Below are positions 24,929 through 33,594 of a DNA stretch of 64,000 nt, in pieces (positions within the stretch are counted from its first letter, which is position 1; each line of letters starts with the position of its first letter). The DNA is taken from positions 232,411 through 296,410 of the forward strand of contig NZ_QSIL01000002.1 of the NCBI RefSeq assembly GCF_003469185.1. The letters run 5' to 3'. The DNA is from Collinsella sp. AM34-10. GTDB lineage: Bacteria > Actinomycetota > Coriobacteriia > Coriobacteriales > Coriobacteriaceae. The notes under the pieces are model-generated. The model was given only the letters and a program-made list of their open reading frames with translations. It was not told the origin of the DNA and searched no databases. A program made the translations under genes and the position numbers.

Positions 24929-27682
24929 ATGAACATCCCCGAGACACAGAAAGACCTGCTTGCCTACCTCGATCGCATCACGCGCGAGCTTGGCAGCACG
25001 CGGGGCGGGCGCATCCAGAACCGTCTCGACCACTTCACCACGGCATCTATAACCGACTCGCTCGCCATCTCGCGCAGCCTGGCAAGTCAGTATCTCAACG
25101 AGCTCGTGCGCGCTGGCCTCGTGGTGAAAGCAGGGGCACGACCGGTGTGCTACTTCCACCGCCGCTCCCTCGAACGCTTCTTCCAGTCTCGCATTGAGCG
25201 TAGCACCTACCCTTCGGTCGAGCAGCTCTTCGCCACGCTCGGAAACGGCGAGCGACTCGACTTCGACCGCGCAATCGGTCACGAGCTGAGCCTTGCGCCC
25301 TGCATCAGCCAGCTCTGCGCCGCGCTCAAGTACCCGCCAGCTGGCCTGCCCATCCTGCTCTGTGGCGCCTCGGGAACCGGCAAGGGTCTACTCGCCGAAC
25401 TTGCCCTCGAATACGGCAAGAACGTCGGCGTCCTGCAGCAGGAAGCCAAGCTTGTGAGCATCGACTGCTCGCATTACGCAGACGATGCCCGCGCGCTCAC
25501 TCACGACCTGTGCGCAGATGGCGGGCCTGCAGATCGGGCGAGCGGCGGCATCGTTTATCTCAAGGACGTCGACGCCCTCTCACCCGCTGCCCAGGACGCG
25601 CTCTTGGAGTGGGCCTCCGCACAGGCGGGCGCCATTGTGCCAGCCCCTGCTGTGCGCCTTATCTTTGCCACCTCAAACGAGGCAGACAGTACCGAGTGCC
25701 GCAGCCTCACGCGTCGCATCCCCATGTCCGCCCAGGTGCCGTCTCTGCGCGAGCGCACCCAGGAGGAGCGTGAGGAACTGACTCTCCACTTCCTCAAGGA
25801 GGAGGGCCGACGCATAGGACGCGACATCCTCATAAGTCGCGGAGCCTTCCGAGCCCTCGCCGGCACCAACTTCGAGGAGAACGTACGCGGCCTGCGCGAC
25901 TGCATCACCAACTGTTGCGCCGAGGCCTATCTAGACACGAAGGGTGAAAGCCTGGAGATTCGCACCTACCAGCTTCCCTCCGCAATCCTTGCCGGCTCCG
26001 CACTCGAGCGCAGCGAGAACGACATGCAGCTCATCGACACCACCCGGAGCATCCAAAGCCAGGCGGACGACCGCGCACGGCATGTACTCGACGCCATGCT
26101 GGAGCCATACGAGAGCTATCGCGAAGGCACGCTTGATGGGGGCGCGTGCAGCGCTCAGCTGGTGGAGCGAGCCCGCGACCTCGAGGACTACCTGGCGTTC
26201 GGGCAAAACCCGGGCCGCTCGAAGTCCGACGCATACGAGCAGATCGCCGACAGCGTCGTCACTTCCGTGAACGAACTCTACTCGATCGATTTGTCCCGAA
26301 AGAGCTCGCATCTAATCGCCCAGGGCATCTGCCTCCAGCTGTGGCCGCCCGCAAGCCTCTCGCGTTGGAAGAGCTCCCATGCAAGCGAGCTTTCCGGCAT
26401 GCGCGGCGTCGTGGCCCAGCGCAACCGCTTTGCCGTTACTGTCTGCGCCTGCATCGCTGATGAACTCAAGGCCACGCTCGGCATCGCACTCGACGATCTC
26501 ACGTGTCTGCTCGTCCTTGCGCATGCGGCACTCGCACTCGACCCGTCTAAGCGTCGTCGGAGCGTCGGTATCGTCCTCAGTCATGGCTACTCGACCGCCA
26601 CGAGCATCGCCGACGCCGCCAATCGGATTCTTGACACGAGGGTCTTCGAGGCCATCGACATGCCCTACGACCAGAAGGTTACGGACGTCGCTGTTCCTCT
26701 TCAGCAAATCATCGACCGCTTCTCCTACGCAGACGAGGTCGTCATCCTCGTGGACATGGGATCGCTCCAGGATATTTATAAGAGTCTGGAATCCACCTCC
26801 GGCATGACGCTCGGCATCATAAACAACGCCTCTACCGGCCTTGCGGTGGAGGTTGGCGCCGGACTTATCGCGGGTCGCTCCGTGCGAGAGGTTCTCGACG
26901 ATGCTGCGGCAGCTTGCACCTGTAATTATCACATCGTGGCGCGCAACGCCCGACCGGACGCGATTGTCTTCTGCTCCGAAGGCGGACTTGACGCAGCTGC
27001 GCGGATCCGCGATCTCGTGGCGCAGAGCCTGCCTGGCGAGTCCCCCGCGCGGCTTGTCGCCGTTGACTGGCGGCAGCTCGCCAATAACGGATCTGAGGAT
27101 GCCGCCTTCTCCCAGTACAACGTGCGCTCGGTCATCGGCACGGACAATCCGCACGCCGACGGAGTCCCGTTCATTTCGCTCGAGGAACTCATCGCCGGCG
27201 AAGGAACGGCCCAGATAGACCGCGCCTTCGCACGCTTGCTCGACGCGGACAGCTTGCGCACGTTCCACCAGAATCTCGTCAAGAACATGACCCTCAGGAA
27301 CGTGGTCGAGTCCATCACAATCCTTAACCCCAACAAGCTCTTCGGCGAAATCGAGAGTGCCGCAGAGCGGCTCCAGCAGCTCACCGGAGACGTGATTGGC
27401 GCTCGTGTGAGCATGGGGCTCTACGTGCACCTGTGTTGTCTCGTGGAGCGCCTCGTGACCAGAAGCCCCATCGAGAACTACGCAGACGAGCAGCGCTTCG
27501 CCAATGAACACAACGATTTCGTCGAGGCATTCCGCACGAGCTTCTCTGACATTTCCGCCCATTACCACGTGGAGGTCCCCGTCACGGAGATCGCCTACGC
27601 ATACGACTACATCAATTCCCGGCATGCCCCGCGCAGGCAGGCCACGCCGAACGATGGGCCCGCGGCTCAGCAGGACGAGTGA
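24929..27682 (+). CDS. LevR-like PTS-controlled transcriptional regulator lacking the sigma-54 contact loop
   Basis: A 917-residue LevR/ManR-type regulator: N-terminal DNA-binding winged helix (1-90), AAA+ domain with Walker A GASGTGKG (about 146), a PTS-regulation domain (PRD, about 410-530), an EIIA-Man-like domain with a phosphorylatable His in VLSHGYST (about 552), and a C-terminal second PRD. In this family HPr and EIIB phosphorylate the PRD and EIIA histidines to report sugar uptake. Unlike classic LevR, the GAFTGA loop is absent: only about 11 residues separate ALTHDL from GGIVYLKD. The Walker B acidic pair is also changed. It follows the fructoside PTS operon it presumably controls. 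Start set by AAAGGAGGA. Confidence 0.88.
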   Translation: MNIPETQKDLLAYLDRITRELGSTRGGRIQNRLDHFTTASITDSLAISRSLASQYLNELVRAGLVVKAGARPVCYFHRRSLERFFQSRIERSTYPSVEQLFATLGNGERLDFDRAIGHELSLAPCISQLCAALKYPPAGLPILLCGASGTGKGLLAELALEYGKNVGVLQQEAKLVSIDCSHYADDARALTHDLCADGGPADRASGGIVYLKDVDALSPAAQDALLEWASAQAGAIVPAPAVRLIFATSNEADSTECRSLTRRIPMSAQVPSLRERTQEEREELTLHFLKEEGRRIGRDILISRGAFRALAGTNFEENVRGLRDCITNCCAEAYLDTKGESLEIRTYQLPSAILAGSALERSENDMQLIDTTRSIQSQADDRARHVLDAMLEPYESYREGTLDGGACSAQLVERARDLEDYLAFGQNPGRSKSDAYEQIADSVVTSVNELYSIDLSRKSSHLIAQGICLQLWPPASLSRWKSSHASELSGMRGVVAQRNRFAVTVCACIADELKATLGIALDDLTCLLVLAHAALALDPSKRRRSVGIVLSHGYSTATSIADAANRILDTRVFEAIDMPYDQKVTDVAVPLQQIIDRFSYADEVVILVDMGSLQDIYKSLESTSGMTLGIINNASTGLAVEVGAGLIAGRSVREVLDDAAAACTCNYHIVARNARPDAIVFCSEGGLDAAARIRDLVAQSLPGESPARLVAVDWRQLANNGSEDAAFSQYNVRSVIGTDNPHADGVPFISLEELIAGEGTAQIDRAFARLLDADSLRTFHQNLVKNMTLRNVVESITILNPNKLFGEIESAAERLQQLTGDVIGARVSMGLYVHLCCLVERLVTRSPIENYADEQRFANEHNDFVEAFRTSFSDISAHYHVEVPVTEIAYAYDYINSRHAPRRQATPNDGPAAQQDE

Positions 27683-27714
27683 CGCGCCTCGCAAGCAAAG
27701 GAAGGAAGCCAACA

Positions 27715-27869
27715 TCACACGAGCATCATCGATCGCTGCGTGCAAGGCGGCGGGCCTCACCGTGTTCGCCAAGCGCGAGGAGCGTTTTGGTTTTTCGCAA
27801 GCAAATGCGGACGAAATCAGCGACCAGATTCCCGATACGCTCAAACATGCAGGGCCCCTATGTGTTTAA
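27715..27869 (+). pseudogene. Remnant of EIIB start fused to the C-terminal end of a HAD-type phosphatase
   Basis: Downstream of the intact levR the DNA copies the start of the EIIB gene (GCCAACATCACACGAGCATC, with ATG mutated to ACG) for a few bases. It then switches to a frame reading AACKAAGLTVFAKREERF, then a DEISDQIPDTL-type end, stop at 27867-27869. That end resembles the C-terminus of beta-phosphoglucomutase-like HAD hydrolases. No start codon or catalytic motif remains. Confidence 0.55.
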
Positions 27870-27936
27870 CCTCATTTTTCCGTGTGCGGTAGAATGGAGT
27901 CGTTGAGATCGCGAACGCCTTAAAGGGAGAGTTTTT

Positions 27937-28671
27937 GTGGATGCGCATCTGGATGGGGGCTCTTCCGCCCCGCTGTATCAACAGGTGCTCGATTTGCTTA
28001 AGAGCGATATCGAACAGGGGACATATCCCGTTGACTCGCAGATTCCAACGGAACTTGAGCTTTCTAAGATGTACGGCGTGGGAAGGGTCACGGTTCGCCG
28101 CGCAATAGAGGAGCTTGTGGGCGAGGGGTATCTCACCAAGCGGCAGGGGCGTGGTACGTTTGTGACCGCGACAAAGATAATTCGCAAGGTGCATCAGAAG
28201 GACGATGTTCAGAGTTTTACCCAAGCATGCGCTGAAAACGGCATGAAGGCGGGCGCTCGCGTCGTTGCCCGCAAGACCGTTGCCGCCGATCGCGACCTCG
28301 CTTCTTTCTTTGGCTTGGATGAAGGCTCTGACCTCATCTTGGTCTCACGCGTGCGTACCGCAGACGGCGTGCCGGTCCTGTTCGAGAACAACTACTATCC
28401 TGTCGATGGATTCGAATTTCTCAAAGATATCGGTCTCTCCAATTGTTCGATATTCGAGGCCGTGGGGGAGCGTACGGGTAGGTATCCCTGCTCGTCCGAT
28501 CCCTGCAGGCTGGAGATCGCCCGTGCGGGAATTGATGCCGCCCGCGAGCTCAAGGTCCCAGTAGGGGAGCCGCTGTTCTTCATGAACGCGGGCTTTCTCG
28601 ATTCCAACGGAGAGCGCTTCTGCTATGGCAGACAGTACTACGTGGGTTCGCGCTACAGCTTCGATATCTAG
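27937..28671 (+). CDS. frlR: GntR-family (UTRA) regulator of the frl operon
   Basis: A 244-residue regulator: N-terminal GntR winged helix (SAPLYQQVLDLLKSDIE, then TELELSKMYGVGRVTVRRAI) and a C-terminal UTRA ligand-binding domain ending YGRQYYVGSRYSFDI. UTRA domains bind sugar phosphates or related metabolites. It has a GTG start with AAAGGGAG upstream. It stands directly upstream of the four-gene fructoselysine-type operon, and two direct repeats around that operon's promoter are its likely operators. The name frlR rests on this context. Confidence 0.85.
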   Translation: MDAHLDGGSSAPLYQQVLDLLKSDIEQGTYPVDSQIPTELELSKMYGVGRVTVRRAIEELVGEGYLTKRQGRGTFVTATKIIRKVHQKDDVQSFTQACAENGMKAGARVVARKTVAADRDLASFFGLDEGSDLILVSRVRTADGVPVLFENNYYPVDGFEFLKDIGLSNCSIFEAVGERTGRYPCSSDPCRLEIARAGIDAARELKVPVGEPLFFMNAGFLDSNGERFCYGRQYYVGSRYSFDI

Positions 28672-28743
28672 CGGCTCTGTCTCACACAGCGCTGTTCTCG
28701 TATTGCCGCGGCAGGTCCGTTTAGCGCGTAAAAGTTACCACTT

Positions 28744-28814
28744 ATAGAACAACCTAATATGTTTCTTGACCGACGCCTTCATGCAGGTTATACATAGAAC
28801 AACCTAAGATGTTT
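28744..28814 (+). promoter_or_regulatory. frl operon promoter flanked by twin operator repeats
   Basis: TTGACC (28766-28771), 17 bases, TATACA (28789-28794) is a near-ideal vegetative promoter. A 21-base element (core AGAACAACCTAATATGTT) occurs at 28744-28764 and again, one base different, at 28794-28814. One copy lies upstream of the -35 and one begins at the end of the -10, exactly 50 bases apart. The element contains AACA/TGTT half sites. GntR repression by occupying both is likely. Confidence 0.75.
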
Positions 28815-28868
28815 GCCTATACGTGAAGGATTTTTGGCAAGCATCGTTGCTCTGGCAGGAGGTTAAGA

Positions 28869-30332
28869 ATGCCGGATGCCAAACAGGAGAAGCCCAAGCG
28901 CAGATTCCATCTCCAGCTTCCCCATGTGTACACCATCGCGTTCATGCTGATCGTGTTCTTCGCGGTGCTCACATGGATCGTCCCATCGGGTCAGTTCGAC
29001 CGCCAGACCATTCAGACGGCCGCGGGCGAGCGAGAAGTCGCCGTAGCCGGAACGTACCAAGAGGTCGACAAGGTCTACACCGATTCGGAGACGGGGGAGA
29101 CCGTCGATCTGCGACAGGGCATCGATGCCGTCCTGCAGGCTCCCGCCAAGGGCATTCAGGCTGCGGCCGATGTCGTCGCGTTCGTCCTGCTGATCGGCGG
29201 ATCGTTCGCCATCGTCACCAAGACCAACGCCCTAAACGCCGGCATGAGCCGCGTGATCAAGAAGCTGAAGAACAAGGACATCTTGATCATCCCCATCTCC
29301 ATGATCCTGCTCTCGATCTGCGGCACCACGTTCGGCATGTCCGAGGAGGCGCTGCCGTTCTACGCGATCTTCATCCCCATCATGCTGAGCATCGGGTATG
29401 ACTCCATGACCGCGTTCATCATCTGCTTCCTCGGCCCCAACCTTGGTTACTGCGCATCCACTATTGATCCTTTCAACGTGCTGATCGCCCAGGGCGTTAT
29501 CGGCATCGAGGGAAATCCCCAGCTTTGGCTCCGCGCCATCCTGTGGGTCATCTTCACCGCCGCGGGCATTTTCTGGGCCATGCGCTACGCGCGCCGCGTC
29601 AAGCTCGATCCCAAGTCCTCCATCACCTATGAGGACGATAAGCAGAAGCGCATCGAGTTCTCTGTCACCGATGCCTCTATCGAAGAGGAGTTCACGCTTC
29701 GCCACAAGCTCGTCCTCATTGATTTCGCGGTCGGCATGGGCGTTATCGTGTGGGGCCTCGTTACCCAGGGCTGGTATATGGACGAGATCTCCATGGTGTT
29801 CCTGGCCATGGGCCTTCTTGCCGGCATACTCGGCGGCCTGGACGAGAAGACCATTGCGGAGGAGTTCGTCCGCGGAATCGCCGACTTCGCCTACGCAGCC
29901 TGCATCATCGGCATCGCCCGCGGCATCCTGGTCGTCGCAGAGGGCGGAATGATCATCGACTCTATTCTTAACTGGCTCGTCGGACTCCTTGCGGGCGCTC
30001 CGTCCTTCATCTATACCACCTTCATGTACATCGTCCTCGGCCTGCTTTCGCTGCTGGTTCCTTCCAGCTCCGGCCTCGCTGCACTCACCATGCCCGTCAT
30101 GGGCCCGCTGACCGAGCTTATGGGCCTCAATCCCGGGGCTGCCGTCACCGCTCTGCAGTTCGCGAACCAGACCGTCAACACCATCAGCCCCGTTGCGGGC
30201 ATGACCGTCGCGGGTCTTGCCGTGGCGAAGATCTCCTTCGGGCAATGGTGGAAGACCATCTGGAAGTTCTTTATCTTCATGGTTCTGTTCGGATTGGTCG
30301 CGACTGTGATCTCCGGCCTACTGCCGATGTAG
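28869..30332 (+). CDS. YfcC-family membrane transporter (probable fructoselysine/amino-acid-conjugate uptake)
   Basis: A 487-residue transporter of the YfcC/DcuC-like superfamily with roughly twelve membrane segments in two halves, a short basic cytoplasmic N-terminus (KPKRRFHLQLPHVYTI) and a long external loop after the first helix (VPSGQFDR to about residue 85). FGMSEEALPFYAIF and the C-terminal PVAGMTVAGLAVAKI are family features. In E. coli the frl transporter FrlA is an APC-family permease; here a different transporter class holds that position. The substrate, fructoselysine or a similar Amadori product, is inferred from the three catabolic genes that follow. Confidence 0.8.
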   Translation: MPDAKQEKPKRRFHLQLPHVYTIAFMLIVFFAVLTWIVPSGQFDRQTIQTAAGEREVAVAGTYQEVDKVYTDSETGETVDLRQGIDAVLQAPAKGIQAAADVVAFVLLIGGSFAIVTKTNALNAGMSRVIKKLKNKDILIIPISMILLSICGTTFGMSEEALPFYAIFIPIMLSIGYDSMTAFIICFLGPNLGYCASTIDPFNVLIAQGVIGIEGNPQLWLRAILWVIFTAAGIFWAMRYARRVKLDPKSSITYEDDKQKRIEFSVTDASIEEEFTLRHKLVLIDFAVGMGVIVWGLVTQGWYMDEISMVFLAMGLLAGILGGLDEKTIAEEFVRGIADFAYAACIIGIARGILVVAEGGMIIDSILNWLVGLLAGAPSFIYTTFMYIVLGLLSLLVPSSSGLAALTMPVMGPLTELMGLNPGAAVTALQFANQTVNTISPVAGMTVAGLAVAKISFGQWWKTIWKFFIFMVLFGLVATVISGLLPM

Positions 30333-30344
30333 GAGGTGCCCAGC

Positions 30345-31202
30345 ATGGATTTAAGCGCTTCCACACCCCGTCTGCGTCGCGAGCAGGTCGCCGGCATGAA
30401 CATTCACTACATCATGTGGTCGCTCGATTACTTCCTTGATGCTCAGCAGCGCCTTGGCTTCAAAACCATCGAGCTTTGGGCGGCCGAGCCGCACGTGACG
30501 CTGGACCACACGGGGTATTTCGAGGCCGACGAGCTTCGCCGCAAGATCGAGTCCCGCGGACTCTCCGTGAGCTCCCTGTGTCCGGAGAACGTGGTGTATC
30601 CGTGGCAGTACGCTGCCAGAAAGCCCCTCCACGCGCAGCGGAGCCTCGCTTACTTTAAGCACGGCATCGAGCTCGCCGAGGTGCTCGGCGCCCCGTATAT
30701 GTCCATCAACTCCGGTTGGGGCGATTGGGACGAGGACCGCGAGGAGGCTTGGAAGCGCTCTGCCGAGCACTTGGCGATTCTTGCGGACTATGCCGGCGAG
30801 CACGGCGTGACCCTCTGCATGGAGAGCCTGAGGCCGGAAGAGAGCAACTTGGTGGTTACACTCGCGGACGCCAGGCGCATGCTTGACCAAGTAGCCAGCC
30901 CGCACCTTACTCCAATGGTGGACACTACCGCTATGGGAGTCGCCGGCGAGAGCCTTGAAGAGTGGTTTGCCGAGTTTGGCGATGGTGCCATAAGGAACAT
31001 GCGCTTCATTGATGGCGACCCATATGGCCATCTGGTTTGGGGCGATGGAAAGCACAGTATGGACGATTTCGTACGCGTCCTCAACGCGCATGGGTTCGAG
31101 GGCTATCTTGGTCAGGAGATCACCGATGGAAGGTATTTCGATGATCCCGCAGCAGCGGACCGGCACAACATGGACGCCTTCGAGAGGTATTTTGTCGACT
31201 AG
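30345..31202 (+). CDS. frlC: Sugar isomerase/epimerase of the xylose-isomerase TIM-barrel fold (FrlC-like)
   Basis: A 285-residue enzyme with AP-endonuclease-2/xylose-isomerase-like TIM-barrel signatures. Probable metal ligands lie in LCMESLRPE, PMVDTTAM and YLGQEITDG. FrlC interconverts psicoselysine and fructoselysine at C3 so that both can enter the pathway. It begins 13 bases after the transporter, with AGGAGGTG spanning the junction. The assignment to the epimerase of this pathway comes from position between transporter and deglycase. Confidence 0.75.
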   Translation: MDLSASTPRLRREQVAGMNIHYIMWSLDYFLDAQQRLGFKTIELWAAEPHVTLDHTGYFEADELRRKIESRGLSVSSLCPENVVYPWQYAARKPLHAQRSLAYFKHGIELAEVLGAPYMSINSGWGDWDEDREEAWKRSAEHLAILADYAGEHGVTLCMESLRPEESNLVVTLADARRMLDQVASPHLTPMVDTTAMGVAGESLEEWFAEFGDGAIRNMRFIDGDPYGHLVWGDGKHSMDDFVRVLNAHGFEGYLGQEITDGRYFDDPAAADRHNMDAFERYFVD

Positions 31203-31302
31203 CGCGTAGCTCCCATTCGCGTGGGGAAGTCAACACGCTTGACGAGAAGACTCGCAGTAAACGTTGGCGGATTCGTCCGCCGTATCGAAAGGAAGAATAA
31301 CA

Positions 31303-32271
31303 ATGAACGCACATGATCTTATCGCCGACGCAATCGCTGAAAAGGGCGGTTTCGATAGCGTCTTCTGGGTTGCCTGCGGCGGCTCCCTCATCGACCTGCT
31401 GCCCGCCCACGAGCTGCTCAAGCGCGAGGCGACTACGTTTGCCAGCGAGGCGTATACCGCCCGCGAGTTCGATATCATGCGTCCCAAGCGCCTGGGCGAA
31501 AAGTCCCTTGTCATCGCTTGCAGCCACTCCGGCAACACCCCCGAGGTAATCGATGCGTGCTCGATCGCCAAGGCGGCGGGCGCGACCGTTATCGTGCAGA
31601 CGGACAACGCGGGTTCCGGCATCGATAACGGTGAGTGGACGTGCTGGGTATATCCGTGGGGCGAGGGAGTTCCGCAGGCGGAGGTGCCCGCCGGCATCTC
31701 TTTGGCTCTCGCTTCCGAGCTCCTGGATCAGCAGGAAGGTTATGCCGACCTTGCCGACATGTACGAAGGCATCGCCAAGATGGACCAGATCCTGCCTGCA
31801 GCTCGCGAGAAGGTCAACGCCGAACTCTGCGACCGTTTTGCCGCCCTGTGCCAGGACCACAAGTTCCTGTATATCTTGGGGTCCGGTCCCGTGTTTAGCC
31901 AGGCCTATGGCTTCGCTATCTGCTCGCTTATGGAGATGCAGTGGCAGAGCTGCGCCTATATCCACTCCGGCGAGTACTTCCACGGCCCCTTCGAGGTGAC
32001 CGAGCCCGGAGTCTTCTACTTCCTGCAGATGTCTTCTAGTGAGTGCCGAGCCATGGATGAGCGCGCCCTCGCATTCCTCGAGACCCATACCGACACTCTT
32101 ATGGTGCTCGACGCCATGGAGTACGGCATGGACCAAGTACCGGCGAGCGTTCGCGCGTTCCTTGATCCAATCCTGTTCTACGCGATGAACTGTGAGCTGC
32201 GCTCCGCTCGCGGCAAGGTGTTCGACCATCACCCGGACGTGCGTCGTTACATGGGCATCGAGAAGTACTAG
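31303..32271 (+). CDS. frlB: Fructoselysine-6-phosphate deglycase-like SIS protein
   Basis: A 322-residue SIS-fold enzyme that would split fructoselysine 6-phosphate into glucose 6-phosphate and lysine. Two SIS domains are visible. The first has CGGSLIDLLPA and ACSHSGNTPEV, the sugar-phosphate-binding serine loop. The second has ILGSGPVFSQAYGFA and the HSGEYFHGPFE segment, whose Glu and His match the catalytic residues of FrlB/FraB deglycases. This motif separates it from GlmS-type isomerases. AAGGAAG stands 8 bases before ATG 31303. A GC-rich hairpin separates it from the kinase gene. Confidence 0.85.
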   Translation: MNAHDLIADAIAEKGGFDSVFWVACGGSLIDLLPAHELLKREATTFASEAYTAREFDIMRPKRLGEKSLVIACSHSGNTPEVIDACSIAKAAGATVIVQTDNAGSGIDNGEWTCWVYPWGEGVPQAEVPAGISLALASELLDQQEGYADLADMYEGIAKMDQILPAAREKVNAELCDRFAALCQDHKFLYILGSGPVFSQAYGFAICSLMEMQWQSCAYIHSGEYFHGPFEVTEPGVFYFLQMSSSECRAMDERALAFLETHTDTLMVLDAMEYGMDQVPASVRAFLDPILFYAMNCELRSARGKVFDHHPDVRRYMGIEKY

Positions 32272-32281
32272 CGATTTTAAA

Positions 32282-32327
32282 ACGGGGTGCGAGGCGCGTT
32301 GAGACGTGCGAATCCCTCGCGCCCCGT
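32282..32327 (+). other. Intercistronic hairpin between frlB and frlD
   Basis: ACGGGGTGCGAGG pairs with CCTCGCGCCCCGT without a T-run, suggesting an mRNA stability or processing element rather than a terminator. Confidence 0.6.
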
Positions 32328-32370
32328 CTGCTCGCCGTAACCACGGCGGTTTACCTGAATGGAGATAACC

Positions 32371-33243
32371 ATGGCAGCCTATCCTATAAGCGTGCTTGGC
32401 TTTGGAGACAACGTTGTCGATAAGTACGAGCACATCAAGACCATGTATCCCGGCGGCAATGCAGTTAACTTCGCCGTCTTCGCCAAGAAGCTCGGCGTCG
32501 ATCGCAGCGCCTACATGGGAATCTTCGGATCAGATGAGGAGGCCGAGCACGTTATAGCATCGCTCGAGGACGAGGGCGTCGAGCTTCTTCGCTGCCAGCA
32601 GGTCCTGGGCGTCAACGGCGCCGCTCGCGTGACCGTTGACGAGACCGGGGACCGTATCTTCCTGGGCTCCAATGAAGGCGGCATACGTGGCGACATGCGC
32701 TACGTGATAGACCGCTTCGCCGCCGAGTACGTCAGCGGCTTCGATTTGGTGCACAGCGGCAACTACTGCTTCACCGAGCGCGAGCTCCCCAAGATCAAGG
32801 CTGCCGGCGTGCCTATCAGCTTCGACTTCTCCGATGACTCCACCGACGAGTACTTCGGGCAGATTGCGCCATTTGTGACGTACGCCTTTATGTCCATGGG
32901 CGACGCTTCCCTGGAGGATATCAAGGCGAAGCTCGAGTGGGTGAAGGCCCTTGGCCCTCAAATCGTATGCGCATCGCGCGGGAGCAAGGGCTCCGTCGCC
33001 TATGACGGCGAAAACTTCTACGAGCAGGGCATCAAGCCCGTGGCGCCCGAGGAGCTCAAAGACGCTATGGCGGCCGGCGATTCACTGCTGACGGCGTTTT
33101 TGGTCACCTATCTTTCCAAGAAGAAGGCCGGCGAGTGCGGCGAGGCCGCGATTCGCGAGAGCTTGGACTTCGCTGCCGGTTTTGCGGCGGAGACCTGCAA
33201 GATCGAGGGCAGTTGGGGCCACCCGCTGGTCTACGAGAACTAG
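32371..33243 (+). CDS. frlD: Fructoselysine 6-kinase-like PfkB sugar kinase
   Basis: A 290-residue ribokinase-fold kinase. The N-terminal motif GFGDNVVDKYEHIKTMYPGG is the form seen in fructoselysine kinases. PGGNAVNFAVFAKKLG is the substrate-binding loop, and the C-terminal segment AAGDSLLTAFL holds the catalytic Asp (normally GAGD; here AGD). It phosphorylates the sugar part at C6 using ATP, giving the substrate of the deglycase. GGAG lies upstream of ATG 32371. It is the last gene of the operon. Confidence 0.88.
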   Translation: MAAYPISVLGFGDNVVDKYEHIKTMYPGGNAVNFAVFAKKLGVDRSAYMGIFGSDEEAEHVIASLEDEGVELLRCQQVLGVNGAARVTVDETGDRIFLGSNEGGIRGDMRYVIDRFAAEYVSGFDLVHSGNYCFTERELPKIKAAGVPISFDFSDDSTDEYFGQIAPFVTYAFMSMGDASLEDIKAKLEWVKALGPQIVCASRGSKGSVAYDGENFYEQGIKPVAPEELKDAMAAGDSLLTAFLVTYLSKKKAGECGEAAIRESLDFAAGFAAETCKIEGSWGHPLVYEN

Positions 33244-33297
33244 TTTTTTGTCGTGGCGGGGTGTCTTGGGGCGCCCCGCATTGCGTTAGGAGTCAAG

Positions 33298-33363
33298 ATG
33301 TCCGTTCGTGCCTGCGCGGCAGGATTTTGCTGCGCCGATGTCTACCAGAATCTGGATCCCCTG
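33298..33363 (+). pseudogene. Truncated start of a second PfkB-type kinase
   Basis: AGGAG followed by ATG opens a frame reading MSVRACAAGFCCADVYQNLD, which resembles the N-terminus of PfkB kinases of the GFCCADVYENL type. It loses similarity after about 21 codons. The rest of the region to 33490 shows no coding sense. Confidence 0.45.
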
Positions 33364-33491
33364 GGTTGCATCCAAGGGGGCCTCTCAGGAGCGCTTCGAG
33401 GGGTGCTTCTTGAGTATATGAAGGCAAAAGGGATATGCAATCTTCATATACGGCCTTCTTTTAGAGGGCGTTGTCCTTACTCTTTCATCTC

Positions 33492-33522
33492 CTTGCCTAT
33501 GGACATTTTGTCCATAGGCAAG
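33492..33522 (+). terminator. 14-bp perfect hairpin after the frl operon
   Basis: Bases 33492-33505 are the exact complement of 33509-33522 with a TTT loop. No T-run follows, so it may stabilise the 3' end rather than terminate. Confidence 0.55.
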
Positions 33523-33594
33523 AGTCCATGGTCGAGATCATGGTGAAGTTCTGCGGCCAGTAATTACTGCATTACATATTCTGTTGTCACCTGG

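Noticed and set aside
33253..33546. Complete small protein of 97 residues after frlD
   Set aside because: Only the first 20 residues from 33298 look protein-like; the remainder crosses a perfect hairpin and reads as non-coding.
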